This document shows positions 38,201 to 49,501 of a stretch of DNA of 64,000 nucleotides, piece after piece. Within the stretch, counting starts at the first letter, position 1. Each line of letters opens with the position of its first letter. Under the pieces are notes generated by a model that searched no databases, had not been told where the DNA came from, and was given only the letters and a program-made list of their open reading frames with translations. Source of the stretch: Manis javanica (lineage: Eukaryota > Chordata > Mammalia > Pholidota > Manidae); the NCBI RefSeq assembly GCF_040802235.1, contig NC_133167.1, positions 40,980,001-41,044,000 of the forward strand. The letters are read 5' to 3'. The position numbers and the translations under genes were made by a program.

Positions 38201-39633
38201 GTATGACTTGCTATAAGATCTGGGAAGCCAGGTACTTCCAGCTACTGGGGGGGACTGTGAAGAAGAGGTAGTAGGTGAAATCTAGGGAAGGCTGTGTCTG
38301 CGGCAGGCCTGGTGTCCTTGCTGGTCAGCAGGGCTGGTGAGAACTGGGCACAGAGCAGGAGAGAGGAACGGCAAGCTGGAACTTAACAGCAGTTTCAGAA
38401 TAATGGTTGTTGCTTCATTTTGATTTCCAAAGCTCACTTAAATTTCTCTTTTGACCAACTAATGCATAACCACTCAGCGAAGGGGATTCCAGGAAATACA
38501 GTTTCAGCATACTAAGGTGTTCACAGTACAAAACACTCACAGCTCACATTCCGGCCCTGGTTCACTCTTTGCTGCACTTTTTTTTCTCTGCACATCACTT
38601 AATTGGAAGCTTGATTTCAGCTGTAGTTTATGGCATTACCTAGACTGGGACCGTACCTCTTCCCATAGGGCATGGGGAGCTTCAGACTTGGTGTTAGAGA
38701 CCTGGAATGGATTTCAGTGGTATTGAAATAGATAATATTAATTCTGCTCTTCCCTATGTTTCCTATACTTCTATAACTATAAAAGAGTCATGACTGTTCC
38801 TATCCATATGTAGAGATTTCTTCTAATCAAGGTAGAATTTATCTAACTTCTATGAAATGAGAAATTTTCATATTATTCTAGCTGTCCCGTTTAACAGGGA
38901 CCAGAAACATCCAGACCTAATTAGGGGGTGTTCACTTTTAACCTAATTATCTTAGCAATTTTAATTATGAAACCTTTCCTCAAGTCTTTTAAAGCTTGTA
39001 TTTTGCTACATACATTTTATATTGAGTCTCAAAATTCCAAAAATAGATTTTTTTGAAAAGGTGCAAAATGACTAAGATTATGTATTGAAATGGGTGTAAT
39101 TTCTAAAAATAACATTAAAATAATTTTAAAATTGTGTGAAAGATCACTCCTGAAAATTTAGAAATAAGGCATAATACAAAGAAAATTAAAACAATAATCC
39201 TATTTAATTCTAATTCTAAACATTTTGGTATATTTCCTTCCAATTTTTGTCTTGTACATTTGCTTTTCTTGACCCTTTTTCACTTAGCATCATATTTGGA
39301 AACTTTTATCATATACCGTTAAATATTAAATGTGTTTTCCAGTAACTGTAGTTTTGTCATACATATGATAACATGAACCAAATCATCTGAGTATCAAATT
39401 ATTGTATATTTTTGATAGAAATAATTGCAACGAACAGCCTTTTTTCCTTGAGATATTCTTGAGTAACCAAATATTCATTATGCTTATGGTAGAAAATTTG
39501 AAAAATATAGAAAAATGTCACCCAAAGAAGGTGACCCCAAATCATTGTTTATAATTTGAAGTATATATGGCCATTGTTTTTTTCTGTGTACATGTCTATT
39601 TTTTAAACAGATTTTACTCATATAAAAATTTCA
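38201..39633. other. HIBCH intron 2, no gene; right part old repeat-like
   Basis: 38201-39200 has nothing recognisable. 39220-39633 (CATTTTGGTATATTTCCTTC and GTGTACATGTCTATTTTTTA) resembles an old L1/HAL1-type repeat that the young L1 has split; it resumes at 48378. Confidence 0.45.
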
Positions 39634-39651
39634 CTGGATTTCTGCTTTTTT

Positions 39652-41463
39652 TTTTTTGAGAGGGCATCTCTCATATTTATTGATCAAATGGTTGTTAACA
39701 ACAATAAAATTCAGTATAGGGGGGTCAATGCTCAATGTACAATCATTAATCCATCTCAAGCCTAATTCTCGTCAGTCTCCAATCTTCTGAAGCATAACGA
39801 ACAAGTTCTTACATGGTGAACGAATTCTTACAGAGTGAATAAATTCTTACATGGTGAACAGTACAAGGGCATTCATCACAGAAACTTTCGGTTTTGATCA
39901 TGCAATATGACCTATAAACCATCAGGTCAAATATGAATATTCATTTGATTTTTGTACTTGATTTATATGTTGATCCCACATTTCTCCTATTATTATTATT
40001 ATTTTTATTTTTAATAAAATGCTGAAGTGGTAGGTAGATGCAAGATAAAGGTAGAAAACATAGTTTAGTGCTGTAAGAAGGCAAATGTAGATGATCAGAT
40101 GATCAGGTGTGTGCCTATGGACTAAGTATTAATCCAGGCTAGACAAGGGCAGCAAGACATCCACGGATGCAGAAGATTTCTCTCAAAGCAGGGGGGGTGA
40201 GGTTCTGAGCCTCATCTCTGTTGATCCCCAAATTCTCACCTGATGGCCCCCCTGCGACTGTGCCTGTCTTAGGTTGTTCCTCCCTTGAGGAATCTTACCC
40301 GTCTCTGGCTAACCAGTCATCTTCCGGGGCCATACAGGGAAATGTAAAGTTGGTAAGTGAGAGAGAAGCCATATTGTTTGCAAAGGTTAGCTTTTTACTT
40401 CTTTGCAGATTTATGCCCTGTGGCTTCTATGCCCAGCACTTGTCTCGAGGTATCTTTACCACCTGGAGGAATTATGATACTCGGTAAATTCGATATGAGG
40501 CACGAATTCTATTTAAGGTTTGTAATTAGGAAGGAAGAAGAAAAGCTATAGATGTAGCATATGAAGGAAACTTGGGAGGATTGATTATTTCTTTGACATA
40601 TCTTCTTGTATAGTACCTTAAGTATGTATAGGTTTTAAACTACTAACTAATTTGCACACACATATTAACATAATAGGAATACGGTGACATAAACAAAGCA
40701 AATCTATAATTACCAGCCATCTCCAGTGAAGCCAAGAAAACCATTTAGGCAGCCTAGGCATTTGTGAAAATTTATCTATGATATGATGGATATTTTCCAA
40801 CTGTACTTGAACCATCAGACAAATTAAAGCAGCCCATTTCTGGGATCTGTTCACATCCCATATGTTCTTTTAACCATAGATAGTCTATAGTCATGAGATT
40901 TTGGGGTGCTACAACTTGCACCCCTCCCAACTCCTGGTTGAGTTCCAACAGTACAGATCCAGTCAAATTCGTTGTCTCACTGTATGCACATGCCAGCCTA
41001 GACATCTCCCTCCTCCTTCTTATGGCAAGTCCAGGAGACGGTGGGCTGGATGCAGCCACAACCACAGCATCGTCCGGATCCCTGTGGAGGCTTTTTGATG
41101 ATCATCCCCCGGCACGAGTCCTCCAGAGAGTGCTGATGCCGGAAGCTCCTCCTCATATCGTATCTTAGTTCATTTTCTGGGTATCCAAGCTAGGCCTTGA
41201 TCTTCTGCGTAGAAACAAACAGACCCTTTGCCCACACTTTGACATGCCCTCTATACCACTGTGCAGAACTCATTGGAGGTCAGCACACAGTAACTGCTTT
41301 TTTTTTTTTTTTTTTAATTAAGAGAAAGGAATATTATCAGAAAAGAGTACCTCCATAGCTGATCATCTGACACCCTTTAAGTGATCAACATTAAGGATAT
41401 TTAAAGCATGCGTTGATCTTTGATTTACCAATAGTTTTATCCTGTTAAGGAGTAATCCCCCTT
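39652..41463 (-). other. 1.8-kb extra 3' module of the young L1
   Basis: Beyond the 3'UTR that it shares with other L1 copies in this window and the A-rich tract at about 41464-41490, the element continues for about 1.8 kb of non-coding sequence. A second internal A-tract (T run on +) lies at 41300-41316. On the minus strand it ends with AATAAA, then GAGAGATGCCCTCTC and poly(A). The same terminal sequence ends two other truncated insertions (50443-50609 and 6218-6259), so it belongs to a propagated subfamily. No coding capacity was recognised. Confidence 0.85.
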
Positions 41464-41831
41464 TTCTTTCTTTCTTTCTTTTTTTTTTTAAATTTTTAAT
41501 CTACACTTACCTGAAGAATACTATGTTTACTATGCTCTCCCCTATATCAGGTCCCCCCTAACAACCACATTACGGTTACTGTCCATCAGCTTAGCAAAAT
41601 GTGGTAGAGTCACTACTTGTCCTCTCTGTGTTGTGCAGCCCACCCTCCCCTTTCTCCCTCCCCCCCATGCATGCTAATCTTAATACCCCCCTTCTTCTTC
41701 CCCCCCCTTATCCCTCCCTGCCCACCCATCCTCCCCAGTTCCTTTCCCTTTGGTACCTGTTAGTCCATTTTTGGGTTCTGTAATTCTGCTGCTGTTTTGT
41801 TCCTTCAGTTTTTCCTTTGTTCCTATACTCC

Positions 41832-44800
41832 TCAGATGAGTGAAATCATTTGGTATTTCTCTTTCTCCGCTTGGCTTATTTCACTGAGCATAATACTCTC
41901 CAGCTCCATCCATGTTGCTGCAAATGGTTGGATTTTTCCACTTCTTATGGCTGAGTAGTATTCCATTGTGTATATGTACCACATCTTCTTTATCCATTCA
42001 TCTACAGATGGACATTTAGGTTGCTTCCAATTCTTGGCTATTGTAAATAGTGCTGCGATAAACATAGGAGTGCATCTGTCTTTCTCAAACTTGATTGCTG
42101 CGTTCTTAGGGTAAATTCCTAGGAGTGGAATTCCTGGGTCAAATGGTAGGTCTGTTTTGAGCATTTTGATGCACCTCCATACTGCTTTCCACAATGGTTG
42201 AACTAATTACATTCCCACCAGCAGTGTAGGAGGGTTCCCCTTTCTCCACAGCCTCGCCAACATTTGTTGTTGTTTGTCTTTTGGATGGCAGCTATCCTTA
42301 CTGGTGTGAGGTGATACCTCATTGTAGTTTTAATTTGCATTTCTCTGATAATTAGCGATGTGGAGCATCTTTTCATGTGTCTCTTGGCCATCTGTATTTC
42401 TTTTTTGGAGAACTGTCTGTTCAGTTCCTCTGCCCATTTTTTAATTGGGTTATTTGTTTTTTGTTTGTTGAGGCGTGTGAGCTCTTTATATATTCTGGAC
42501 GTCAAGCCTTTATCAGATCTGTCATTTTCAAATATATTCTCCCATACTGTAGGGTTCCTTTTTGTTCTATTGATGGTGTCTTTCGCTGTACAGAAGCTTT
42601 TCAGCTTAATGTAGTCCCACTTGCTCATTTTTGCTGTTGTTTTCCTTGCCCGGGGAGATATGTTCAAGAAGAGATCACTCATGTTTATGTCTAAGAGGTT
42701 TTTGCCTATGTTTTTTTCCAAGAGTTTAATGGTTTCGTGACTTACATTCAGGTCTTTGATCCATTTTGAGTTTACCTTTGTATATGGGGTTAGACAATGG
42801 TCCAGTTTCATTCTCCTACATGTAGCTGTCCAGTTTTGCCAGCACCATCTGTTGAAGAGACTGTCATTTTGCCATTGTATGTCCATGGCTCCTTTATCAA
42901 ATATTAATTGACCATATATGTTTGGGTTAATTTCTGGGGTCTCTAATCTGTTCCACTGGTCTGTGGCTCTGTTCTTGTGCCAGTACCAAATTGTCTTGAT
43001 TACTATGGCTTTGTAGTAGAGCTTGAAGTTGGGGAGTGAGATCCCCCCAACTTTATTCTTCTTTTTCAGGATTGCTTTGGCTATTCGGGGTCTTTGGTGT
43101 TTCCATATGAATTTTTGAATTATTTGTTCCAATTCATTGAAGAATGTTGCTGGTAATTTGAGAGGGATTGCATCAAATTTGTATATTGCTTTGGGCAGGA
43201 TGGCCATTTTGACGATATTAATTCTTCCTAGCCATGAGCATGGGATGAGTTTCCATTTATTAGTGTCCCCTTTAATTTCTCTTAAGAGTGACTTGTAGTT
43301 TTCAGAGTATAAGTCTTTCACTTCCTTGGTTAGGTTTATTCCTAGGTATTTTATTCTTTTTGATGCAATGGTGAATGGAATTGTTTTCCTGATTTCTCTT
43401 TCTATTGATTCGTTGTTAGTGTATAGGAAAGCTACAGATTTCTGTGTGTTGATTTTGTATCCTGCAACTTTGCTGTATTCCGATATCAGTTCTAGTAGTT
43501 TTTGAGTGGAGTCTTTAGGGTTTTTTATGTACAGTATCATATCATCTGCAAATAGTGACAGTTTAACTTCTTCTTTACCAATCTGGATTCCTTGTATTTC
43601 TTTGTTTTGTCTGATTGCCGTGGCTAGGACCTCCAGTACTATGTTAAATAACAGTGGGGAGAGTGGGCATCCCTGTCTGGTTCCCGATCTCAGTGGAAAT
43701 GCTTTCAGCTTCTCGCTGTTCAGTATAATGCTGGCTGTGGGTTTATCATATATGGCCTTTATTATGTTGAGGTACTTGCCCTCTATTCCCATTTTGCTGA
43801 GAGTTTTTATCATGAATGGATGTTGAATTTTGTCAAATGCTTTTTCAGCATCTATGGAGATGATCATGTGGTTTTTGTCTTTCTTTTTGTTGATGTGGTG
43901 GATGATGTTGATGGATTTTCGAATGTTGTACCATCCTTGCATCCCTGGGATGAACCCCACTTGGTCATGGTGTATGATCCTTTTGATATACTGTTGAATT
44001 CTGTTTGCTAATATTTCATTGAGTATTTTTGCATCTACATTCATCAGGGATATTGGTCTGTAATTTTCTTTTTTGGTGGGGTCTTTTCCTGGTTTTGGTA
44101 TTAGGGTGATGTTGGCTTCATAGAATGAGTTTGGGAGTATTCCCTCTTCTTCTATTTTGTGGAACACTTTAAGGAGAATGGGTATTATGTCTTCTCTGTG
44201 TGTCTGATAAAATTCCGAGGTAAATCCGTCCGGCCCCGGGGTTTTGTTCTTGGGTAGTTTTTTGATTACTGTTTCAATTTCTTTGCTTGTAATTGGTTTG
44301 TTTAACTTTTGTGTTTCTTCCTTGGTCAGTCTTGGGAGGTTGTATTTTTCTAGGAAGTTGTCCATTTCTTCTAGGTTTTCCAGCTTGTTGGCATATAGGT
44401 TTTCATAGTAGTCTTTAATAGTTCTTTGTATTTCTGTGGAGTCTGTCGTGATTTTTCCATTCTCATTTCTGATTATGTTGATTTGTGTTGACTCTCTTTT
44501 TCTCTTAATAAGTTGGGCTAGAGGCTTATCTATTTTGTTTATTTTCTCAAAGAACCAGCTCTTGGTTTCGTTGATTTTTGCTATTGTTTTATTCTTCTCA
44601 ATTTTGTTTATTTCTTCTCTGATCTTTATTATGTCCCTCCTTCTGCTGACTTTAGGCCTCATTTGTTCTTCTTTTTCCAGTTTTAATAATTGTGATGTTA
44701 GACTATTCATTTGGGATTGTTCTTCCTTCTTCAAGTGTGCCTGGATTGCTATATACTTTCCTCTTAAGACTGCTTTCGCTGCATCCCACAGAAGTTGGGG

Positions 44801-45673
44801 CTTAGTGTTGTTGTTGTCATTTGTTTCTATATATTCCTTGATCTCTATTTTGATTTGTTCATTGATCCATTGATTATTTAGTAGCATGTTGTTAAGCCTC
44901 CATGTGTTTGTGAGCCTTTTTGTTTTCTTTGTAGAATTTATTTCTACTTTCATACCTTTGTGGTCTGAAAAATTGGTTGGTAGAATTTCAATACTGTGGA
45001 ATTTACTGAGGCTCTTTTTGTGAGCTAGTATGTGGTCTATTCTGGAGAATGTTCCATGTGCACTTGAGAAGAATGTATATCCTGTTGCTTTTGGATGTAA
45101 AGTTCTATAGATGTCTATTAGGTCCATCTGTTCTAGTGTGTTGTTCAGTGCCTGTGTGTCTTTACTTATTTTCTGCCCGGTGGATCTATCCTTTGGGGTG
45201 AGTGGTGTGTTGAAGTCTCCTACAATGAATGCATTGCAGTCTATTTCCCTCTTTAGTTCTGTTAGTATTTGCTTCACATATGCTGGTGCTCCTGTATTGG
45301 GTGCATATATATTTAGAATGGTTATATCCTCTTGTTGGACTAAGCCCTTTATCATTATGTAGTGGCCTTCTTTATCTCTTGTTACTTTCTTTGTTTTGAA
45401 GTCTATTTTGTCTGATATTAGTACTGCAACCCCTGCTTTCTTCTCACTGTTGTTTGCCTGAAATATGTTTTTCCATCCCTTGACTTTTAGTCTATGCTTA
45501 TCTTTGGGTTTAAGGTGAGTTTCTTGTAAGCAGCATATAGATGGGTCTTGCTTTTTTATCCATTCTATTACTCTATGTCTTTTGATTGGTGCATTAAGTC
45601 CATTTACATTTAGGGTGACTATTGAAAGATATGTACTTATTGCCATTGCAGGCTTTAGATTCGTGGTTACCAA
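41832..45673 (-). pseudogene. L1 ORF2 (endonuclease-reverse transcriptase) with a single 3' frameshift
   Basis: The frame is open for 1156 codons from 45673 to 42203, then shifted; the remaining roughly 120 codons are open in another frame at 42194-41832. An apurinic-type endonuclease domain is complete: LNVNGLN at residue 21, Gln-Glu-Thr-His with Glu51, GDFN with Asp153, RIDHI with Asp213, and SDHKG with His238. The reverse transcriptase has SIDAEKAFD (Asp608) and LFADDMILY with Asp710/711. The Cys-rich C-terminus (around [15 protein letters not shown], residues about 1140-1155) sits immediately before the break, which looks like a one-base loss near 42203-42207. The last domain would be lost, so autonomous activity of this copy is doubtful. 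It encodes the nicking and target-primed cDNA synthesis functions. Confidence 0.92.
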
Positions 45674-45841
45674 AGGTTCAAGGTTAGCTTCTTTAGTATC
45701 TTACTGCCTAACTTAGCTCGCTTATTGAGCTGTTATATACACTGTCTGGAGAGTCTTTTCTTCTCTCCCTTCTTATTCCTCCTCCTCCATTCTTCATATG
45801 TTGTGTGTTTTGTTCTGTGCTCTTTTTAGGGGTGCTCCCAT

Positions 45842-46732
45842 CTAGAGCAGTCCCTGTAGGATGCCCTGTAGAGGTGGTTTGTGGGAAGCAAATTCCCTCA
45901 GCTTTTGCTTGTCTGGGAATTGTTTGATCCCACCATCATATTTAAATGATAGTCGTGCTGGATACAGTATCCTTGGTTCAAGGCCCTTCTGTTTCATTGC
46001 ATTAAGTATATCATGCCATTCTCTTCTGGCCTGTAGGGTTTCTGTTGAGAAGTCTGATGTTAGCCTGATTGGTTTTCCTTTATAGGTGACCTTTTTCTCT
46101 CTAGCTGCCTTTAAAACTCTTTCCTTGTCCTTGATCCTTGCCATTTTAATTATTATGTGTCTTGGTGTTGTCCTCCTTGGATCCTTTCTGTTGGGGGTTC
46201 TGTATAATTCCATGGTCTGTTCGATTATTTCCTCCCCCAGTTTGGGGAAGTTTTCAGCAATTATTTCTTCAAAGACACTTTCTATCCCTTTTCCTCTTTC
46301 TTCCTCTTCTGGTATCCCTATAATACGAATGTTTTTCCTTTTGTATTGGTCACATATTTCTCTTAGTGTTGTTTCATTCCTGGAGATCCTTTTATCTCTC
46401 TCTATGTCAGCTTCTATACGTTCCTGTTCTCTGGCTTCTATTCCTTCAATGGCCTCTTGCATCTTATCCATTCTGCTTATAAATCCTTCCAGGGATTGTT
46501 TCACTTCTGTGATCTCTTTCCTGACATCTGTGATCTCCTTCCGGACTTCATCCCACTGCTCTTGCATTTTTCTCTGCATCTCATCCCATTGCTCTTGCAT
46601 TTTTTTCTGCATCTCTGTCAGCATGTTCATGATTTTTATTTTGAATTCTTTTTCAGGAGGACTAGTTAGGTCTGTCTCCTTCTCAGGTGTTGTCTCTGTG
46701 ATCTTTGTCTGCCTGTAGTTTTGCCTTTTCAT
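45842..46732 (-). CDS. L1 ORF1 protein (RNA-binding chaperone), intact
   Basis: An uninterrupted 296-residue ORF1. The protein forms a trimeric, RNA-binding chaperone that packages L1 RNA in cytoplasmic particles. Residues about 30-125 are a heptad-rich coiled coil, including two copies of an 11-residue unit around KMQEQWDE and two copies of a 7-residue unit around RKEIT. The RRM domain starts near KRKNIRIIGIPEEEE (about residue 132) and includes RTTPRHIIIKMARIKDKE. The C-terminal domain includes RLTSDFSTETLQARREWHDI and RILYPARLSF, and the protein ends near LQGILQGLL. The Met at 46732 directly precedes KRQNYRQTK. Human ORF1p is 338 residues; the difference lies mainly in the coiled coil. Confidence 0.93.
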   Translation of the reverse strand: MKRQNYRQTKITETTPEKETDLTSPPEKEFKIKIMNMLTEMQKKMQEQWDEMQRKMQEQWDEVRKEITDVRKEITEVKQSLEGFISRMDKMQEAIEGIEAREQERIEADIERDKRISRNETTLREICDQYKRKNIRIIGIPEEEERGKGIESVFEEIIAENFPKLGEEIIEQTMELYRTPNRKDPRRTTPRHIIIKMARIKDKERVLKAAREKKVTYKGKPIRLTSDFSTETLQARREWHDILNAMKQKGLEPRILYPARLSFKYDGGIKQFPDKQKLREFASHKPPLQGILQGLL

Positions 46733-48359
46733 GGTGATAGAGATAGTTTGCAGAGCTGGTACAAGTGACCGCTGGAAGAGCTTCCCTTCTTGTTGGTTTG
46801 TAGCCTTTTCCTGGGAGAATAGCGACCTCTAGTGGCTTGTGCTGGGCAGCTGTGCGCAGACAGGGCTTCTGCTTCCTGCCCAGTTGCTTTGGGGTTTATC
46901 TCCGCTGTTGCTGTGGGCTTGGCCTGGCTGGGGCTGTTCCTCTAAAATGGTGGAGCCCCGTTGGAGGGGGAGCAGCCAGGAGACTATTTATCTCCGTAAG
47001 GGGCCTCTGTGCTCCCTGCTGCCCAGGGGGTTAGAGTGCCCAGAGATCCCCAGATTCCCTGCTTCTGGTCTAAGTGACCTGTCCTGCCCCTTTAAGATTT
47101 CCAAAAAGCACTCTCCAAACCAAAACAACAGCAACAATGAGAGAGGGAACAGAAAGAAAGAGAAAAAAAAAGGAAAAAAAAGGAAAAAACAAGCGATTTT
47201 TTTTTTTTTTTTTTGTCCTCAGGTGCCGGTCCCAGGCACCCGCTCACTGGTCCTGCTGCCCTGTCTCCCTAGCACCAGGGTCCCTGTCCTTTCAAGGCTT
47301 CCAAAAAGCACCCACCCACCGGTCCCGCAGGGAAGGAACGCTCAATATTCTTTGTCCTCAGGCACTGGTCCCACGCACCCGCTCACCAGTCCCGCCGCCC
47401 TGCCTCCCTAGCACCGGGGTCCCTGTCCCTTCAAGGCTTCCAAAAAGCACTCGGCAAAAAGAGAGAAAAAAAAGGGGAAAAACGCGCGATTTCTTCCGTC
47501 CTCAGGTGCTGGTCTCAGGCACCCACCCACCGGTCCCACAGGGAAAAATGCGGGATATTCTTTGTCCTCAGGTGCCGGTCCCAGGCACCCGCTCACCAGT
47601 CCCGCCGCCCTGCCTCCCTAGCACCGGGGTCCCTGTCCCTTTTAGGCTTCCAAAAAGCACTCGCAGAAAAGAGAAAAAAAAAAGGGGAAAAACGCGCGAT
47701 TTCCTCTGTCCTCAAGTGCCGGTCTCAGGCACCCGCCCACCGGTCCCGCAGGGAAAAACGGGGGATATTCTTTGTCCTCAGGCGCCGGTCCCAGCCACCC
47801 GCTCACCAGTCCCGCCACCGTGCCTCCCTAGCACTGGGGTCCCCGTCCCTTCAAGGCTTCCAAAAAGCGCTCGCCAAAAAGAGAAAAAAAAAAAAAAGGG
47901 AAAAACGCGCGACCTCCTCCGTCCTCAGGCACCGGTCTCAGGCACCCGCCCCCAGGTCTCGCAGGGAGAAATGCGGGATATTCTTTGTCCTCCGGCGCCG
48001 TTCCCAGGCACCTCCTCACCGGTCCCGCCACCCTGCCTCCCCAGCAACGGGGGCCCGTCCCTCTAAGGCTTCCAAAAAGCGCTCGCCAAAAAAAAAAAAA
48101 AAAAAAACCGCTCCGGTTTCTCTCCACCCGCCGGGAGCCGGGGGGAGGGGCGCTCGGGTCCCGCCAGGCTGGGGCTTGTATCTTACCCCCTTCACAAGGC
48201 GCTGGGTTCTTGCAGGTGTGGATGTGGTCTGGATGTTGTCCTGTGTCCTGTGGTCTCTATTTTAGGAAGATTTTTCTTTGTTATATTTTCATAGCTCTAT
48301 GTGTTTTTGGGAGGAGATTTCCACTGCTCTACTCAGGCCGCCATCTTGGCTCCGCCCCC
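46733..48359 (-). promoter_or_regulatory. 5'UTR/internal promoter of the young L1
   Basis: The 1.6-kb GC-rich, CpG-rich leader of the L1, transcribed leftward. It starts with the GCCAAGATGGC motif (48342-48352 on +) that in human L1 binds YY1 and positions initiation. It contains an array of tandem units (listed separately) and A-rich tracts separated by CGCG dinucleotides. Nearest to ORF1, at about 46740-47100, is a non-repeated stretch. Several frames are open here by composition alone, including a 330-codon one on the + strand; these are treated as by-products of the Pro/Ser/Arg-coding GC-rich repeats. Confidence 0.85.
47215..48110 (-). repeat. Tandem array of ~210-bp monomers in the L1 5'UTR
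   Basis: On the + strand the anchor GTCCTC recurs at 47215, 47354, 47564, 47774 and 47987, giving spacings of 139, 210, 210 and 213 bp. Each full unit contains the block GCTTCCAAAAAGC, then an A-rich run, CGCGCGA, and a second diverged GTCCTCAGG...GGCACCC half. The unit is therefore itself an internal duplication of roughly 100 bp. The first unit is shortened and the last runs into the 5' end. The organisation recalls the monomer arrays of mouse L1 promoters, but I see no sequence kinship with them. Confidence 0.88.
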
Positions 48360-48377
48360 CTGGATTTCTGCTTTTTT

Positions 48378-49084
48378 ATGTGAGCATAAACTTCTAAAGT
48401 AGAGTTATTCTATGTAAGAACATTTAGATGACTCTTCAGACGCATTGCCAGATCGCTTTCCATTTACGCTTCCTCCTGTAAATGCTTTTACTTTTAAAGG
48501 TTACTTGTTACTGGTTATGTGGCCACTACAGTTGTATTTGTTGACATGAAATATAATTTCTTGTATTCTGGATTATATCTGTATATACCCTGACCTATTC
48601 TTTAGCCGTCAGCAAACTTGGCTCATGTATTTCATCAACATTATACAAAACGAAACTAGACATTTGTAGATCTGGTTTCTTTTGTGATTTTTATATATAA
48701 TTTTCTTTCACCAGAATTTTTCTTTAGTACCAATAAGGTAAAAAATGAAAAATAAAGTTTTCAAAGTCATATAGCTAAGTACATTTTAAACCTATCACTC
48801 TTTTTTTAAAAAATTATTTAAAATACTGATTCAAATAGGTAGGAAATAGTATATGATACAAAAATCCAAAGAGTTCAGAGGGTCTGTACAGTAAAAAGTC
48901 TTCAGATGTCCAAGGAAGTCCAATTTTCTTCCTGGAAGCAACAATGGTTTTGGTGTCCTTCTAGAGATATATTCCACATGTAAATATGTGTATGCCCAGT
49001 ACACAGTCGGTGGGTAGCATAGTAAACATAGCAATCTGGGCTGTAGCCTGGTTCCAAACTGCTGCTCAGCCCTCAGAAGGCCAA
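48378..49084. other. HIBCH intron 2, right flank of the young L1; old repeat-like then unassigned
   Basis: Continuation of the interrupted old repeat (GACGCATTGCCAGATCGCTT near 48440). Nothing recognisable follows. Confidence 0.45.
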
Positions 49085-49500
49085 AATTCAAGAGACAAGT
49101 GTTGGTGAAAAGGAAAGGTTGCTTTATTCAGGAAGCTGGCAACCTGGGAAAATGGTGGACTACTGTCCCAAGACCATCTCCAAAGTGCCATTCTGAGGGA
49201 AGTGAGAATGTTTTAGAGGGAGACTTGGAGGAGACAGGAGGGGACTCTGTCCAGAATCAACAACTTATCAATGCCCGGTAGGCAGAACTGGCACTTGGGA
49301 TGAGAGACTGTGTGCTCCGAAACTGCGTGGAGAACGGAATGTCCTTACCTGTGGTATCCAGCGGGGCGCTCCAGGAGAAATTTCCTGGAACTCTGAAAGG
49401 TTTGGTTAGAAGGCAACACAGAGGGAGAGACTGATGTTTTCAGCTTGTTTCAAAATGGAGTGAGTTAGGCTTTGTTAGAGCCTCTAACAAAAACAGATGG
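49085..49500 (-). other. Possible endogenous-retroviral LTR, antisense
   Basis: AAAGGTTGCTTTATTCAGGA at 49117 has the look of a reversed LTR R-region, and the block abuts the solo LTR at 49507. Neither end nor a TATA box could be defined. Confidence 0.4.
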
Positions 49501-49501
49501 T

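Larger units (their letters stand above)
39634..48377 (-). mobile_element. Full-length young L1 retrotransposon with 18-bp target-site duplication
   Basis: A complete L1 inserted antisense in HIBCH intron 2. The duplication CTGGATTTCTGCTTTTTT occurs at 39634-39651 and again at 48360-48377. Read on the minus strand, the element starts GGGGGCGGAGCCAAGATGGC (a YY1-type L1 5' end), then a 1.6-kb 5'UTR, ORF1 (46732-45842), a 168-bp spacer, ORF2 (from 45673), a first 3'UTR, an A-rich stretch at about 41464-41490, and a further 1.8 kb ending in AATAAA...GCCCTCTC and a short poly(A). Total length is about 8.7 kb, longer than a typical 6-7 kb mammalian L1. Open frames and perfect duplications indicate recent insertion. 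The host sequence it interrupts is itself an old L1-like repeat. Confidence 0.95.

Noticed and set aside
44436-44873. Hydrophobic, membrane-like 145-codon + strand frame
   Set aside because: Reverse complement of L1 ORF2; A-rich sense codons give Leu/Phe/Ile-rich antisense peptides.
46086-46718. 210-codon + strand open frame
   Set aside because: Antisense shadow of the intact L1 ORF1.
47074-48066. 330-codon + strand open frame with Pro/Ser/Lys repeats
   Set aside because: It lies entirely in the tandem monomers of the L1 5'UTR; the repeated peptide simply mirrors the repeated DNA.
47215-48110. Possible CRISPR-like regular array
   Set aside because: Units of 210 bp with internal homology throughout, no short repeat/unique spacer pattern, and within an L1 promoter of a mammal.
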